Assembly (NCBI GenBank): GCA_900323505.1
Contig: OOIN01000002.1
Coordinates: 620,001-684,000 of the forward strand
Length of the DNA stretch: 64,000 nucleotides
Origin: Ustilago trichophora
Taxonomy: Eukaryota; Basidiomycota; Ustilaginomycetes; Ustilaginales; Ustilaginaceae
Direction: 5' to 3'
The notes beneath the pieces are model-generated. The model was not told where the DNA came from. It was given only the letters and a program-made list of their open reading frames with translations, and ran no database searches. The position numbers and the translations under genes were made by a program. How positions within the stretch are numbered: position 1 is the stretch's first letter; the number at the start of each line of letters is the position of its first letter. Below, piece after piece: positions 10,155-19,846 of this stretch.

Positions 10155-10502
10155 TCAAATTACGTGTTTCAGCTGGGCGGCAGATGAAGAGACAGAGAAA
10201 GAGTACTGTACTGATCTCGTCAACCCTGCAGAATCTTGTAGTTTCGCAATTGATCACGATTTTTCAAAGAGCGCTGCTCGTGTGCCCTGACCATAAGGCA
10301 GCTTTCCGTGCTGGTCGCTGCTCTGACCAACCTATTTCGAACTTTTTTGATACTTTCCAAAGTGTCAGAGCCGCTCCTTCAACAGTCAACGGTAGATTGT
10401 TCTTTTATGCACATACTCTGGCTGGTATACTGTACATTTATCCTCAGAGACAAACTCTAAGGGCTTCTGAATGCCAATGATCAACTGGGGTATTGTAGGA
10501 TA
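9374..10502. other. Intergenic region upstream of GID4
   Basis: About 1.1 kb between the GID4 start and the GPI1 stop, both on the minus strand, so it should hold the GID4 promoter and the GPI1 3' end. It contains repeated ATCGGA/TCCGAT elements (9458-9463, 9543-9557, 9664-9669), a 35-base A run (10118-10152), one GTACTGTAC (10203-10211) and a related TATACTGTACA near 10426. No credible gene is seen. Confidence 0.55.
10118..10152. repeat. Poly-A tract (35 nt)
   Basis: An uninterrupted A run about 745 bp upstream of the GID4 ATG. Its strand and position do not suggest a retroposed poly-A tail with target-site duplications. Seen directly; function unknown. Confidence 0.9.
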
Positions 10503-12692
10503 TTAGGATGGCGATGGAACAGAGCGTCGAAGTGGACGGCCCAAAAACCATCTCAGGACCATGCTCGGCAGCTCAACAACTCCGCCTACGTGCTGACCGT
10601 AGCCTTCAAAGATATCGCCAATCGCCAGCGGTCGAGATCGCAATCGGAATCGACCCGCTCGCAGAACACGAGCGTGAGTTGCGGGCTTGGCTTGACCGAC
10701 CTCTTGCAGCCAAACACCCGCCGGTAGACGATGAGGATCCTTGAACCGCAACATGAGCGCGAACAGTGGCAGATGGTTGAGGAGTCCCAAGCATGTCTCG
10801 ACAACACCCACCTCGAACCCGACCACCGCAAGCCGGATCAGTCCAAAGGCAAGATAGTAGACATATACAGTCGGGAAGAGGAAGGCCACCAGCGTAAACA
10901 GCAGCGTGCCTAGCAGCAGCTGATCCAGCTCGTAGCTCGCATCGTCAAGTCGTCCACCACGCAGCGCATTGCGCTTCTTGCCTCGGAAGACATCGAAGAG
11001 CGCAGAGAGCACATATACGAATGCGCGCAGTGTCCTGAATGACAGCGTGTAGAAGATGGTGATGTGAAGCGTACAGATTGACAACAGATCCTGCAACATG
11101 CATAGGACCATGGTCACCCCCATAAATCTACCCGCCAGTGCCATCCCTACGATCACAAACTCCAGACGTGGAAGTATATGTACTAGACCCTGTGAATGCC
11201 AAGCACTCGTGAGCGACGAGTAAGCATCGCTAAAGAAGAGCGATAGCTCCGTGTTGAGTTTGAGACCTGCAGGCCAGTTCTCCAGCCACGAGAGCAGCCA
11301 CAGCACCGAATCGAACAGATAGCGTTCCGCTAATATGCGCCCAAACTCTGCTAGCTGCGCCCTAGTCTGCAGTAAGAAGACGCTGGCTGCATGTCCAAGA
11401 ATGATGTCGTTGGCGATCAGCCAGATAGCGTTCCACAGCCCGATATAGGGCGCAGCAATCTCGTCGATCGGGAGCTTTTGCTGCTTGCGAAGGTAGCGCA
11501 ATCGGGATGCCAAACGGGGCGCCACAATGAGTTGGGAGATGCGCACGTCGAGTTGCTTGGCGCATGCTGAGATCGAAGTTAATCTCAACGGCGATGGCCT
11601 CGGCCCTGTTGAGAGACGAGCGACGCCGTCGATCCCAACAGGTGGCTCTCGAGGGGTGTAGAGCGGATATCGCAATGCGCGTTGTACACCAAGCGCAACT
11701 CGAGTGAGGGCGTTGCTAGTCGATGCAAGCAAACTTACACGGCGAGCCGTCTCTCCAGCATTAACCTCGTTGGCAACACATCCGTTGGTCGCACTATTGG
11801 CGGTCGATACAGCCGATCCAATGGTGAAGCGCCCGTGCTGCGCTTGAAGCCGATTGATCAGCTCGATCGACCTGCGCAGTGCAGTACCGCGAGGCATTAG
11901 ACTCAGCTGCGGTTGAATACGGCGCTGGGATCGCCAGTGCACTGGATCCAGCAGAAGCAGCTGCAAGAATTTGTTCTGCAACTCGGATGACGCCGAGTTC
12001 GCAGCCATCATCTTTGAAAAGACAGGTAGCTGTGCATCTGGCACCAGCAATGCACTCGCCGTTGAAACGAGCTTCATACCTGAGACGGGTGCGAGGCGGA
12101 GCGGTTCGAGCGCAAAGTACTGCAGCATCCTAGAGTTGGGTACGCTGTAGCCAACTAGATGAAACGCGCATGGGATGTACGGTGTGGTTGCATCCACATT
12201 ATCTTTCGCGGCGCCCGACTCGCTGAAATGGACAGAGACGATGGACGGAAGCTCATCTGATGAAGATGGCGACAGCATCGTTAGCCAGACATGACAGCTG
12301 GACAGGGTTGATCTGTCGAACCCAGACTGGCCAAGGCTGCAGGTTGCATCATGGTCAGCCAGGATGGATCCAACCACAGTGAGGCCCTTCGAGGCGATCT
12401 TGTTGAAGACAGCATCGGGACTGTGGCCTTGGACTGTTCCAATGACAACCACGGCTGCTTCTTGTGAGTGACCATACACAACAATGCCGATGAGCAGCGC
12501 ATGAGACCGTGTGTCTTGCTCCGGCTTCGTTGAGGGCTTGAAAGACACGAGATGGTCCAGGGGGATAAGCTTGTCAGGCCAGAAGATGAGCAAGTTGTCG
12601 GCACTGGCTACATTGAAGCCGGCAGCGCCCTGCTGTTGTCTGGGCGCCGATGACTCTTTGTTGGCGGCGGGTGAAACTTCAAAAAGGGGCAT
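10503..12692 (-). CDS. GPI1: Gpi1/PIG-Q, subunit of GPI-N-acetylglucosaminyltransferase
   Basis: An intact 729-residue protein of the Gpi1 (PIG-Q) family. It belongs to the ER-membrane complex that transfers GlcNAc from UDP-GlcNAc to phosphatidylinositol, the first step of GPI-anchor synthesis. The N-terminal half (about 1-370) is soluble-looking and variable. The conserved part starts around ISACAKQLDVRISQL and runs through PYIGLWNAIWLIANDIILGH, LLSWLENWPAGLKLNTELS, HILPRLEFVIVGMALAGRF and a polytopic C-terminus with LLLGTLLFTLVAFLFPTVYV. LKLN..L and FLFPT..VYY blocks are typical of the family. The protein ends in a short basic tail. Length agrees with fungal orthologues. The ATG at 12692 gives the longest frame. 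No intron is evident. Confidence 0.9.
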   Translation of the reverse strand: MPLFEVSPAANKESSAPRQQQGAAGFNVASADNLLIFWPDKLIPLDHLVSFKPSTKPEQDTRSHALLIGIVVYGHSQEAAVVVIGTVQGHSPDAVFNKIASKGLTVVGSILADHDATCSLGQSGFDRSTLSSCHVWLTMLSPSSSDELPSIVSVHFSESGAAKDNVDATTPYIPCAFHLVGYSVPNSRMLQYFALEPLRLAPVSGMKLVSTASALLVPDAQLPVFSKMMAANSASSELQNKFLQLLLLDPVHWRSQRRIQPQLSLMPRGTALRRSIELINRLQAQHGRFTIGSAVSTANSATNGCVANEVNAGETARRVSLLASTSNALTRVALGVQRALRYPLYTPREPPVGIDGVARLSTGPRPSPLRLTSISACAKQLDVRISQLIVAPRLASRLRYLRKQQKLPIDEIAAPYIGLWNAIWLIANDIILGHAASVFLLQTRAQLAEFGRILAERYLFDSVLWLLSWLENWPAGLKLNTELSLFFSDAYSSLTSAWHSQGLVHILPRLEFVIVGMALAGRFMGVTMVLCMLQDLLSICTLHITIFYTLSFRTLRAFVYVLSALFDVFRGKKRNALRGGRLDDASYELDQLLLGTLLFTLVAFLFPTVYVYYLAFGLIRLAVVGFEVGVVETCLGLLNHLPLFALMLRFKDPHRLPAGVWLQEVGQAKPATHARVLRAGRFRLRSRPLAIGDIFEGYGQHVGGVVELPSMVLRWFLGRPLRRSVPSPS

Positions 12693-13621
12693 CCTACGAA
12701 TGGCAGTCTACCACGACCTTGAACAGGTACGCGGAGGACACGAAGCAGCTGAAGTGGACGACCCGAGCATCTGGAAGTAGATGGCCTGCTCGTTCTGTAG
12801 TGTCAAAATGGTAGGAGAAGGGTTGGTCAGCGATCTAATTGACTGCAACCATCATTCTTCGCTAACGCTCGTGCAAGATGCCTTCATGAGATCAGCCAAA
12901 AAAGGCAATACGATGTTGTCCTCTGACCCTCTGAGCATGATTCGGCCCAGAGATGTTTCGGATCAGGTCTGTGAAAGTTTTTCTCATCATTTAAACATGA
13001 GAAGCATTTGCTGTGTTCCACAAGCAAGCGTGCGTGGTTGCAAGAGGACTTACTATGTGTCGGAGGCGTAGGCTGATCAGCGAGGATGATGGTGATGTCG
13101 GAAACTGCAGTGAGGTTCAGTGCGTGTCAGGACTCTGTCGATCTTCTTCTGCCTCTGAAGACCGCCAATTTTCGCCCACTTATTTTTTCCATTTGACAGC
13201 ACACAGGCCAAGAACTGCGGAAAGTGATCTGTCAATAAATTCCAATTTTTGCAAAGTTTGGATCCAGAAGCAGCTCAAAGTCTAACACCTGCGTCCAAAA
13301 ACTCCAAGCCATTCCTCAATCATTCTCCTGGCACTCTCGGACAAGCTCGGCGGAGTCCGTCATGTTTCGGAACAGCTTCACGTCCGTTGCTTTCCAATGT
13401 AAAGATGGCAGCTCGTGATCGCCAGACTTCTTCGGTTCCGGCTCGATTCATGCCGTTTTATCGAGATATTGAGTTCTAGGCAAGCGCACGTATCGTTCAT
13501 ACGGAAGTTTGGGCTCAAATGGGGCCACGGTTCACAAGGTGCAGATCTGCCCATGCACAAAATGAAGCTTATATACTCAGGGTTCGACAAAAGCCACTGT
13601 ACGCCCGACTATGTATCGCTT

Positions 13622-14084
13622 CTGGTGATCTCACATGATGCTCTTACGAGCTTTTAGGTTCGACAGCGCCGCTGTCCATCATGCTCATCTCATGCGGGGC
13701 GCTCATGTAGTGGCTGCTTTCAGTTCGATGTTCGGGGTCGTTGCTCAACCTAGACATCCGTGGACCGCTCATATGGGACTTCACCCTTAGCCCTTGTGCT
13801 GATTCATCCCAACCTTGCTCTCACCCTGCGAGCTCACTTGGTGACGATTAGCGACTGGTGATCTCACATGATGCTCTTACGAGCTTTTAGGTTCGACAGC
13901 GCCGCTGTCCATCATGCTCATCTCATGTGGGGCGCTCATGTGGCTGCTTTCAGTTCGATGTTCGGGGTCGTTGCTCAACCTAGACATCCGTGGACCGCTC
14001 ATATGGGACTTCACCCTTAGCCCTTGTGCCGATTCATCCCAACCTTGCTCTCACCCTGCCAGCTCACTTGGTGACGAGTAGCGA
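13622..14084. repeat. Near-identical tandem duplication, 233 + 230 bp
   Basis: Copy 1 spans 13622-13854 and copy 2 spans 13855-14084, directly adjacent, both starting CTGGTGATCTCACATGATGC. They differ by a 3-nt length change (GTAGTGGC against GTGGC, near 13710) and a few substitutions, so the event is recent or the copies are kept alike. Neither copy has a plausible coding frame. The block ends about 390 bp before the ATG of the 70-residue gene. Confidence 0.95.
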
Positions 14085-14246
14085 CATCTGACCCTTTGTC
14101 TAGTCGACTCAGCTGTCAAGGAACAGCATAGAGACCTGAATTTTGGCTTTCTTCACCTCGACTGAAGACATAGTAGAGGCTAGAGGCCTTGACCAGTGGT
14201 CGCGTCTTAGCCGTGCTTTAGGCTCGACGAGCTTTGAGCCATGATC

Positions 14247-14255
14247 TATATATAT
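14247..14255 (+). promoter_or_regulatory. TATA-like element of the 70-residue gene
   Basis: TATATATAT about 220 bp upstream of the ATG at 14471, followed by a pyrimidine-rich leader. It is consistent with a TATA-type, inducible promoter, but this is inferred from position only. Confidence 0.4.
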
Positions 14256-14470
14256 CGCGCTATCTAGAGGCCTCAGCTATCTTTTGCTCATCTCTTTCGC
14301 TACATGAGCTCTTCGCATTCGCATTCTCTCGCATTCTGGTAGGCTCAGCTAATGCGCTCTGAACTATTCTTGGGACTCAAGCTGATAGAATACCACACTT
14401 CCTCCGCTATTCAAATACAGAATCACACACTCTCTCTGAAAACACCACATTCACCTTTGCATCTATCATC

Positions 14471-14683
14471 ATGTCCAACAATGGAGGAAACAACGGCGGA
14501 TCTCTTGGCCAAGAGAGAGGCAAGGGACCTTCCCAGCCTACTCGTGATGTGGCAATGAACCCGAACAACCCCGCCTACAATCCAAGCGCTGCAGACGCCA
14601 AGGGTGGCAACCCTTCGGCTGATCGAGCTGCGGCCTTCAACCCGCAGCACCAGGCATTCAATCCTACCTCTCGCAAGGACTAG
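14471..14683 (+). CDS. Small Asn/Pro/Gly-rich hydrophilic protein
   Basis: A 70-residue ORF whose product I do not recognise. It starts MSNNGGNNGGSLGQERGKG and carries recurrent NP-aromatic-NP units: MNPNNPAYNP, then AAFNPQHQAFNP near the C-terminus, ending TSRKD. There is no Cys, no hydrophobic segment and no signal peptide, so it should be soluble and disordered. The internal repetition, a sensible ATG context (an A at -3 in CATCATCATG), a TATA-like element at 14247 and a pyrimidine-rich leader support a real gene despite the small size. The composition recalls small stress-induced hydrophilic proteins of fungi, but no family assignment is made. Its upstream region is duplicated in tandem (13622-14084), which may affect expression. 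Confidence 0.6.
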   Translation: MSNNGGNNGGSLGQERGKGPSQPTRDVAMNPNNPAYNPSAADAKGGNPSADRAAAFNPQHQAFNPTSRKD

Positions 14684-15448
14684 GTTGTGCTCTTGGTCAG
14701 CATCCACAACGTTATTGAGCTGTGATGCGCAACTCTTTCTATCATGTCTGCCGCCCGCCTTTTGTACACACAAGAACCTGTTGTAGTCCAATTGCTCTAG
14801 CAATTCGCTCCAGCAGCAGTGCAATATAGTTGAGGCATCTACTATTTGCGTGTGAAATGCTCGTCTCGCATTCCTACATTGCACAGAAGCGGCTTAAACA
14901 CTCTCGTCTCAGTCTCTAGTCTTTGTAGTTTGCATGCCATCAGTGTTGTTTTGTCATGTATGTCTGATATGCGTCGTCCCAAAGTCTGGATTAATTGGTA
15001 GCCCGAGTATATTGTCATGTCGTACGATCACTTTGATCCAGACCATGGACATGGTCAATCCTCGATACGAAAGCTCAGCGTCAAGAAATCAAGCTTATAC
15101 AGGGAATTAGATGGTAGAGAAGGCGTCGTCAAGTTGACAGGGCGAGAACGACGCTGATAGGGTAGAGGAGATACGATAGCGTGCGCCAAGTGTCACGTAG
15201 TGCTTAGGTTTCGGTGAAAAGCGCGGGTAATTTCTCAACGAAGCTTTCGCCGAGAAGAGCGGAAGCTGGGTGGCAGAAGCCCTTATCGGGGAAAATCAAA
15301 CTGCAATCGGGATGGAGAAAGGAGAAACTGAAACCAGGTTGGACGTCGGCTTTAGGACAGTCAGTGGATGCTTATCGAGAGATAGAGAGAGAGAGCGTCT
15401 CCATTGAAGGCAAGAAGGACTTTCGGAAAAAGACCGGTTATTGGCCGG

Positions 15449-15483
<35 letters not shown>

Positions 15484-15851
15484 CTTTTTTCTTTTCTAGT
15501 TTTTAGCAGGCTGCGGGGAAGCAGCACTGTCACCGAGTCGGATCAACCGGAAGCTGAAATTGCTCGACCATTACAACCGACTGATTGGCCGATATTCGCT
15601 GCTGCGATTTTGACGACGCGTGCTGCTGCTGCCCCACCTTTTCTTACCCCGCTCTCTCACTCCCTTGCTCTGCTGCCCTGAATTTTGCCCCGTGCTGACG
15701 GCCAAGCAACACTTTCTCCCTCAGGTGACACATCTCCTTCTCATCAGGGTCAGGTGTCATTCCTTCTTCCACGAATACAATATCTTTGGTAGGTTCAGTC
15801 ATCCTCTCCTCCTCCTCATCGTTTGACCACCACCATCATCTACAAGCAAGC
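14684..15851. other. Intergenic region between two plus-strand genes
   Basis: 1.2 kb holding the 3' end of the small gene and the promoter of the dehydrogenase. It has a 33-base T run (15451-15483), an ACGCGT at 15616-15621 and a C/T-rich leader before 15852. No gene is seen; the ORF at 15214-15681 reads through the T tract and is rejected. Confidence 0.5.
15451..15483. repeat. Poly-T tract (33 nt)
   Basis: An uninterrupted T run about 370 bp upstream of the dehydrogenase ATG, continuing as a T/C-mixed stretch. It is similar in length to the tracts at 2195 and 10118. Confidence 0.9.
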
Positions 15852-17546
15852 ATGCGTTCCGCAACCCTCCTCCGCGCCTCTTCCAAGGCTATCAACGCCA
15901 ACGCAGCACGATGCCTTTCCACTTCGGCCGCCGTTAGGCTCGCACAGCCCGCCGTTGCCGCTTCGTCCGGCGTCGCCAAGGCCCAGCTCAGCCAGATCGC
16001 TCTCTCCCGGGCCAAGGATGTCGAGTCCAAATGGCAGGGAACCTCGATGCTCGGCGGTACCACCAAGAACTACGTCGATGGCAAGTTCGTTGAGTCCTCC
16101 ACTTCTTCGTGGCTCGATGTCAACGACCCTTCCACACAGGCTTTGCTCTCCAAAGTACCCCTCACAACCACTTCCGAATTTGACGCTGCTGTCGCCAACG
16201 CCGAGGCCGCTTTCCCGGCTTGGAGGGAAACCAGCTTGCTCAGCCGACAGGCTGTCATGTTCAAGCTCCAGGCGCTCATCCGTGACCACATGGACGACAT
16301 TGCCAACGCCATCGTTCTCGAGCAAGGCAAGACTTTCGCCGATGCCAAGGGTGATGTTCTCCGTGGTCTTCAGGTTGTTGAGGTCGCTTGTGGTATCACC
16401 AGCACTCTGATGGAGGAGCGCATCGAGGTCTCCAAGGACATGGACACTTATGCTCGTCGTGAGCCTCTCGGTGTCACTGCCGCCATCGCCCCCTTCAACT
16501 TCCCCGCCATGATTCCGCTCTGGTCCATCCCCATGGCCACTGTCACTGGTAACACCCTCATCCTCAAGCCTTCCGAGCGCGTGCCCGGCGCATCCATGAT
16601 CATTGCCGAGCTCTGTGAGCGTGCTGGCATGCCCAAGGGTGTCCTCAACGTCGTCAATGGTGCTGTCGACATTGTCAACGGAATCTGCGACGATCCTCGC
16701 ATCAAGGCCATCTCCTTTGTCGGCTCCGACAAGGCCGGTGCACACATCTACCACCGCGGTACCGCCAACGGCAAGCGTGTCCAGGCCAACCTCGGCGCCA
16801 AGAACCACGCCATCCTCATGCCCGATGCCAACAAGAACTTTGCGCTCAACTCGATCGCCGGTGCTGCTTTCGGTGCTGCTGGTCAGCGATGCATGGCTCT
16901 CTCCGTCGTCGTTGCTGTCGGCGAGGCCCAAGCATGGGTTCCCGAGCTGGTTGAGCGCGCTAAGCAGCTCAAGGTCTCTGGTGGATTCGAGGAGGGCGCT
17001 GACCTTGGACCCTTGATCTCCCCTCAAGCCCGTGACCGCGTCCGCAGCCTGACCGGTTCCGTCGAACAGGAGGGTGGCAAGATCCTCCTCGACGGTCGCG
17101 ACTTTACCTGCCCCGAGTACCCAAACGGCAACTTTGTCGGACCCTCCGTCGTCGAAGCCGGTCCCGGCATGAAGGCCTACGACCAAGAAATCTTTGGCCC
17201 CACCCTCGTCGTCGTCAAGGCAGACACGCTCGACCAAGCCGTAGACTACATCAACAAGAACAAGTACGGCAACGGTGCCGCCATCTTCACCACCAACGGT
17301 GCCACCGCGAGGAAGTTTGAGAAGAACGTCAACGCCGGTCAGCTTGGTGTCAATGTTCCCGTCCCCGTACCGCTTCCTATGTTCGCTTGGTCCGGTAACA
17401 AGGGCTCCGTCATGGGTGACATTGGATTCTACGGAAAGAGCGCACTCAACTTTTACACTAGCTTCAAGACTAGCACCTCGCTCTGGAGGAGCGATGACGC
17501 ACAGCTGAGCGAGAGGGCTAGTGTCAACATGCCTACCATGTCGTAA
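15852..17546 (+). CDS. Methylmalonate-semialdehyde dehydrogenase, mitochondrial (ALDH6 type)
   Basis: From the ATG at 15852 the protein is 564 residues. It is a CoA-dependent aldehyde dehydrogenase that converts methylmalonate semialdehyde and malonate semialdehyde to propionyl-CoA and acetyl-CoA in valine, pyrimidine and beta-alanine catabolism. The N-terminus ([11 protein letters not shown]...[14 protein letters not shown]) is Arg/Ser/Ala-rich without acidic residues, a typical mitochondrial presequence. Family landmarks are [37 protein letters not shown], the Asn motif [22 protein letters not shown] and the catalytic GQRCMALS (Cys at about residue 347). The C-terminal [19 protein letters not shown] and [10 protein letters not shown] complete the domain. 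The frame is open 22 codons further upstream without an ATG, so 15852 is the start. Strong codon bias suggests high expression and explains long antisense ORFs over it. Confidence 0.93.
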   Translation: MRSATLLRASSKAINANAARCLSTSAAVRLAQPAVAASSGVAKAQLSQIALSRAKDVESKWQGTSMLGGTTKNYVDGKFVESSTSSWLDVNDPSTQALLSKVPLTTTSEFDAAVANAEAAFPAWRETSLLSRQAVMFKLQALIRDHMDDIANAIVLEQGKTFADAKGDVLRGLQVVEVACGITSTLMEERIEVSKDMDTYARREPLGVTAAIAPFNFPAMIPLWSIPMATVTGNTLILKPSERVPGASMIIAELCERAGMPKGVLNVVNGAVDIVNGICDDPRIKAISFVGSDKAGAHIYHRGTANGKRVQANLGAKNHAILMPDANKNFALNSIAGAAFGAAGQRCMALSVVVAVGEAQAWVPELVERAKQLKVSGGFEEGADLGPLISPQARDRVRSLTGSVEQEGGKILLDGRDFTCPEYPNGNFVGPSVVEAGPGMKAYDQEIFGPTLVVVKADTLDQAVDYINKNKYGNGAAIFTTNGATARKFEKNVNAGQLGVNVPVPVPLPMFAWSGNKGSVMGDIGFYGKSALNFYTSFKTSTSLWRSDDAQLSERASVNMPTMS

Positions 17547-17626
17547 ATCTGACTAGCCACATTGAATACGGTGCTTTTTGTAATGACGAATTGATGGTTT
17601 CATGTTCTGCTAGATCGCATTGCTGC

Positions 17627-17650
17627 GTGTGTGTGTGTGTGTGTGTGTGT
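17627..17650. repeat. (GT)12 microsatellite
   Basis: An uninterrupted GT dinucleotide repeat in the intergenic space between the convergent dehydrogenase and glutamate kinase genes. Confidence 0.9.
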
Positions 17651-17732
17651 ACGCAGGACTCGATGCGATGTCTCAACACGAGTTTGACATTGCAACGTGT
17701 TGAGAAGGGGTTGTATTGCACAATTTTCCAGT

Positions 17733-19328
17733 TCAGGACGAGGTGTGAGGGGATGGAAGCGTGAGAGTATGCAAAGCAACCTGATCGGTCAAGTAATCCG
17801 AATCAGCGTATCCCAACACGGACGAGATTTGGGACGTCTTGATACCCTTGATCCTTTCGCTTTCAATCGAAGTATAGTTGGCTAGGGCCCTTCCTACTTC
17901 GATCAGCTGCCATTCCCAATCTTCTCCCTCGCCTCCAACCTGCGTAACTGCATCTGCCGCAACACTGCCGCTCTGTCCTTCTGTAGAAGGGGAGGGAGGT
18001 AAGACAGCCGCATCTTTCCTTAGAGAATCAATGACAGGCGGAGTCTTTGTGCCCGAGTTTACGCTGTCCGAATCTCCTCTCAACAGGTATTGTCCCAAGC
18101 TTCGCGCAATGGGAGTGGAATTGGTGAGTGGAGCGCCCTCTTCCAGCCCAGTCGTGTGGGGGATCGATTTTGAAATCCGTCTCCTCACCACAAGCCTGAT
18201 AGCCTGCATTCGCTCCCAGTTGCCCTCTACCCCGACCACACCGGCAGGCAACAGTCGTCCTCCAGAATCTGTTCGAGCAATCCGCTTAAACGCACCCTCG
18301 TCAATAATTAGCGCTCCTGCAGGGTGCAAAGCATGAAGGATGCTCCACTTGCGTGACGAGAGAGGATTGGGTTTGGGGAGGAAAATCGTATGTGCCGGTC
18401 CGTCTAGGGGAGGATATCCGATAAGTTCTTTCTCTTCCGAGGCGAGAGATGAGACCGAGGACGCAAGCGAGTCCATTCGACGCGGTGTTGCGGTTGCTTC
18501 CGAAGCAGCAGAGGAGGAGGAGGATGGGATGCCCTTGGCTACGACTTTGATCATGTTTTCGGGATGTTCGCCGTTCAAGATCACTGTTGCTACGCCTGCA
18601 GCTGTTGCGAGCTCGGCTGCGATGAGCTTAGTCTGCATTCCGCCCGTACCGAAACTCGACCCCATCGTTGCGACAGAGACCGCCTTTCTTGCCGCTGCTA
18701 CATCTTCCACCACTCCCAGCCTCCTCGCGTTTGGATCCGAACGGGGATTGCCGGTGTACAGCCCATCGACGTCCGTACACAGGAACAGATAGTCCGCGTC
18801 CACCAATCCCGCAGTGATCGCCGACAGCGTATCATTGTCACCGAATCTCAACTCTGACACCGAAACTGTATCGTTCTCGTTGACGATCGGAATCGCGTTA
18901 AACGGAGGCGAGATCAAAGTGTTCAACGTCGTCCGTGCGTTGTTGTACCTTGGGCGATCAGCAATGTCGTTCCTCGTTAGCAGCACCTGGGCGACCTCGA
19001 TCCCCACCGTGCCGAAAAGAGAGTCCCAAAGAGCGATCAGCCGGAGCTGACCCAACGCGGCTAGTGCTTGTCGCTCGCCCAGCGATTTCGGCTTTTCGTT
19101 GATGTGCATGCGAATGCGCCCCATTCCAATGGCTCCAGAGCAGACGATGACGACTTTGTGACCCAAAGAGCGAAGCTTGTGACAGGTCTCAACGAGAGAG
19201 CTAAGGATGGCGATCTTGGGGAGTTGCGTCTCTTCAGAGATGATCGAGGAGGTGCCGAGCTTGATGACGATCGTTTTGGAGGTCGAGGGACCGGCACCGC
19301 CGGCAGAGGCGCTGTGCGAACCTGTCAT
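17733..19328 (-). CDS. PRO1: Glutamate 5-kinase (proline biosynthesis)
   Basis: The 531-residue protein phosphorylates L-glutamate, the first step of proline synthesis. The amino-acid kinase domain shows KTIVIKLGTSSI near residue 20, VVIVCSGAIGMGR, LGERQALAALGQLRL, PIVNENDTVS, FGDNDTLSA and the nucleotide-binding FGTGGMQTKLIAAELA. A C-terminal PUA domain follows (ALIIDEGAFKRIA, LLPAGVVGVEGNW). A Ser/Ala-rich stretch of about 35 residues separates the domains, and the PUA region is interrupted by a second low-complexity insert before YTSIESERIKGIKTSQISSVLGYADSDYL. The frame extends 50 codons upstream only from a TTG codon, so the ATG at 19328 is taken. Feedback inhibition by proline is usual for the family. 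The partner gamma-glutamyl-phosphate reductase is not in the window. Confidence 0.93.
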   Translation of the reverse strand: MTGSHSASAGGAGPSTSKTIVIKLGTSSIISEETQLPKIAILSSLVETCHKLRSLGHKVVIVCSGAIGMGRIRMHINEKPKSLGERQALAALGQLRLIALWDSLFGTVGIEVAQVLLTRNDIADRPRYNNARTTLNTLISPPFNAIPIVNENDTVSVSELRFGDNDTLSAITAGLVDADYLFLCTDVDGLYTGNPRSDPNARRLGVVEDVAAARKAVSVATMGSSFGTGGMQTKLIAAELATAAGVATVILNGEHPENMIKVVAKGIPSSSSSAASEATATPRRMDSLASSVSSLASEEKELIGYPPLDGPAHTIFLPKPNPLSSRKWSILHALHPAGALIIDEGAFKRIARTDSGGRLLPAGVVGVEGNWERMQAIRLVVRRRISKSIPHTTGLEEGAPLTNSTPIARSLGQYLLRGDSDSVNSGTKTPPVIDSLRKDAAVLPPSPSTEGQSGSVAADAVTQVGGEGEDWEWQLIEVGRALANYTSIESERIKGIKTSQISSVLGYADSDYLTDQVALHTLTLPSPHTSS

Positions 19329-19846
19329 GATGGACAGAAGCAAGACAGCAATCGAGGGAATTGAGGTAGGTACGTGGGCAAAAGTGGTAATTTTAGGAGC
19401 AGAACGCCTCGAAAGATGTAGAGGATTGACTAGATGAGTCGTAAATGTAAGGCTGGTGATGTGGTGATGGGTGTCCAAGAAGAAAGAGTGCGGTATGCGC
19501 GTGTGAGTGAGTGTGTGGGCAGATGATGGAGGTCCGTGTGACTCTGACTGGCTTTGATGCTATAAATTTATTTTAATCCGTCAATCGAAATTCACCGCTT
19601 CTTTGTCCGTGGACTTGTCACAGCACGCACGTCCTTCTGCCTTTCCTCCTTCTGCACGCTACGTGCTAGGCAACAAAGCTCCACGCCTGATCCTTCACAG
19701 AGTGAGCACGACTCACGGTGGCAAAGATTGCTGTCTGCATATGGGATGTTTTGATGAGCTAGTAATACAAGGAGTGAAATGAGAATGCCGACAGAGACCG
19801 GGCGAGAGCTTGTGATGGGATGGCGAACTGATTCTGGGCCGCTCTT

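Larger units (their letters stand above)
12693..14470. other. Intergenic region with a duplicated segment
   Basis: 1.8 kb between divergently transcribed GPI1 and the 70-residue gene. It holds the 233/230-bp tandem duplication described separately and a TATA-like element at 14247-14255. No long ORF is convincing. Confidence 0.6.

Noticed and set aside
15214..15681. 155-codon ORF through the poly-T tract
   Set aside because: Its only striking feature is a polyphenylalanine run from the homopolymer.
15840..17237. 465-codon antisense ORF across the dehydrogenase gene
   Set aside because: A product of the strong codon bias of the sense gene; composition (Val/Gly/Asp-rich) is typical of such shadows.
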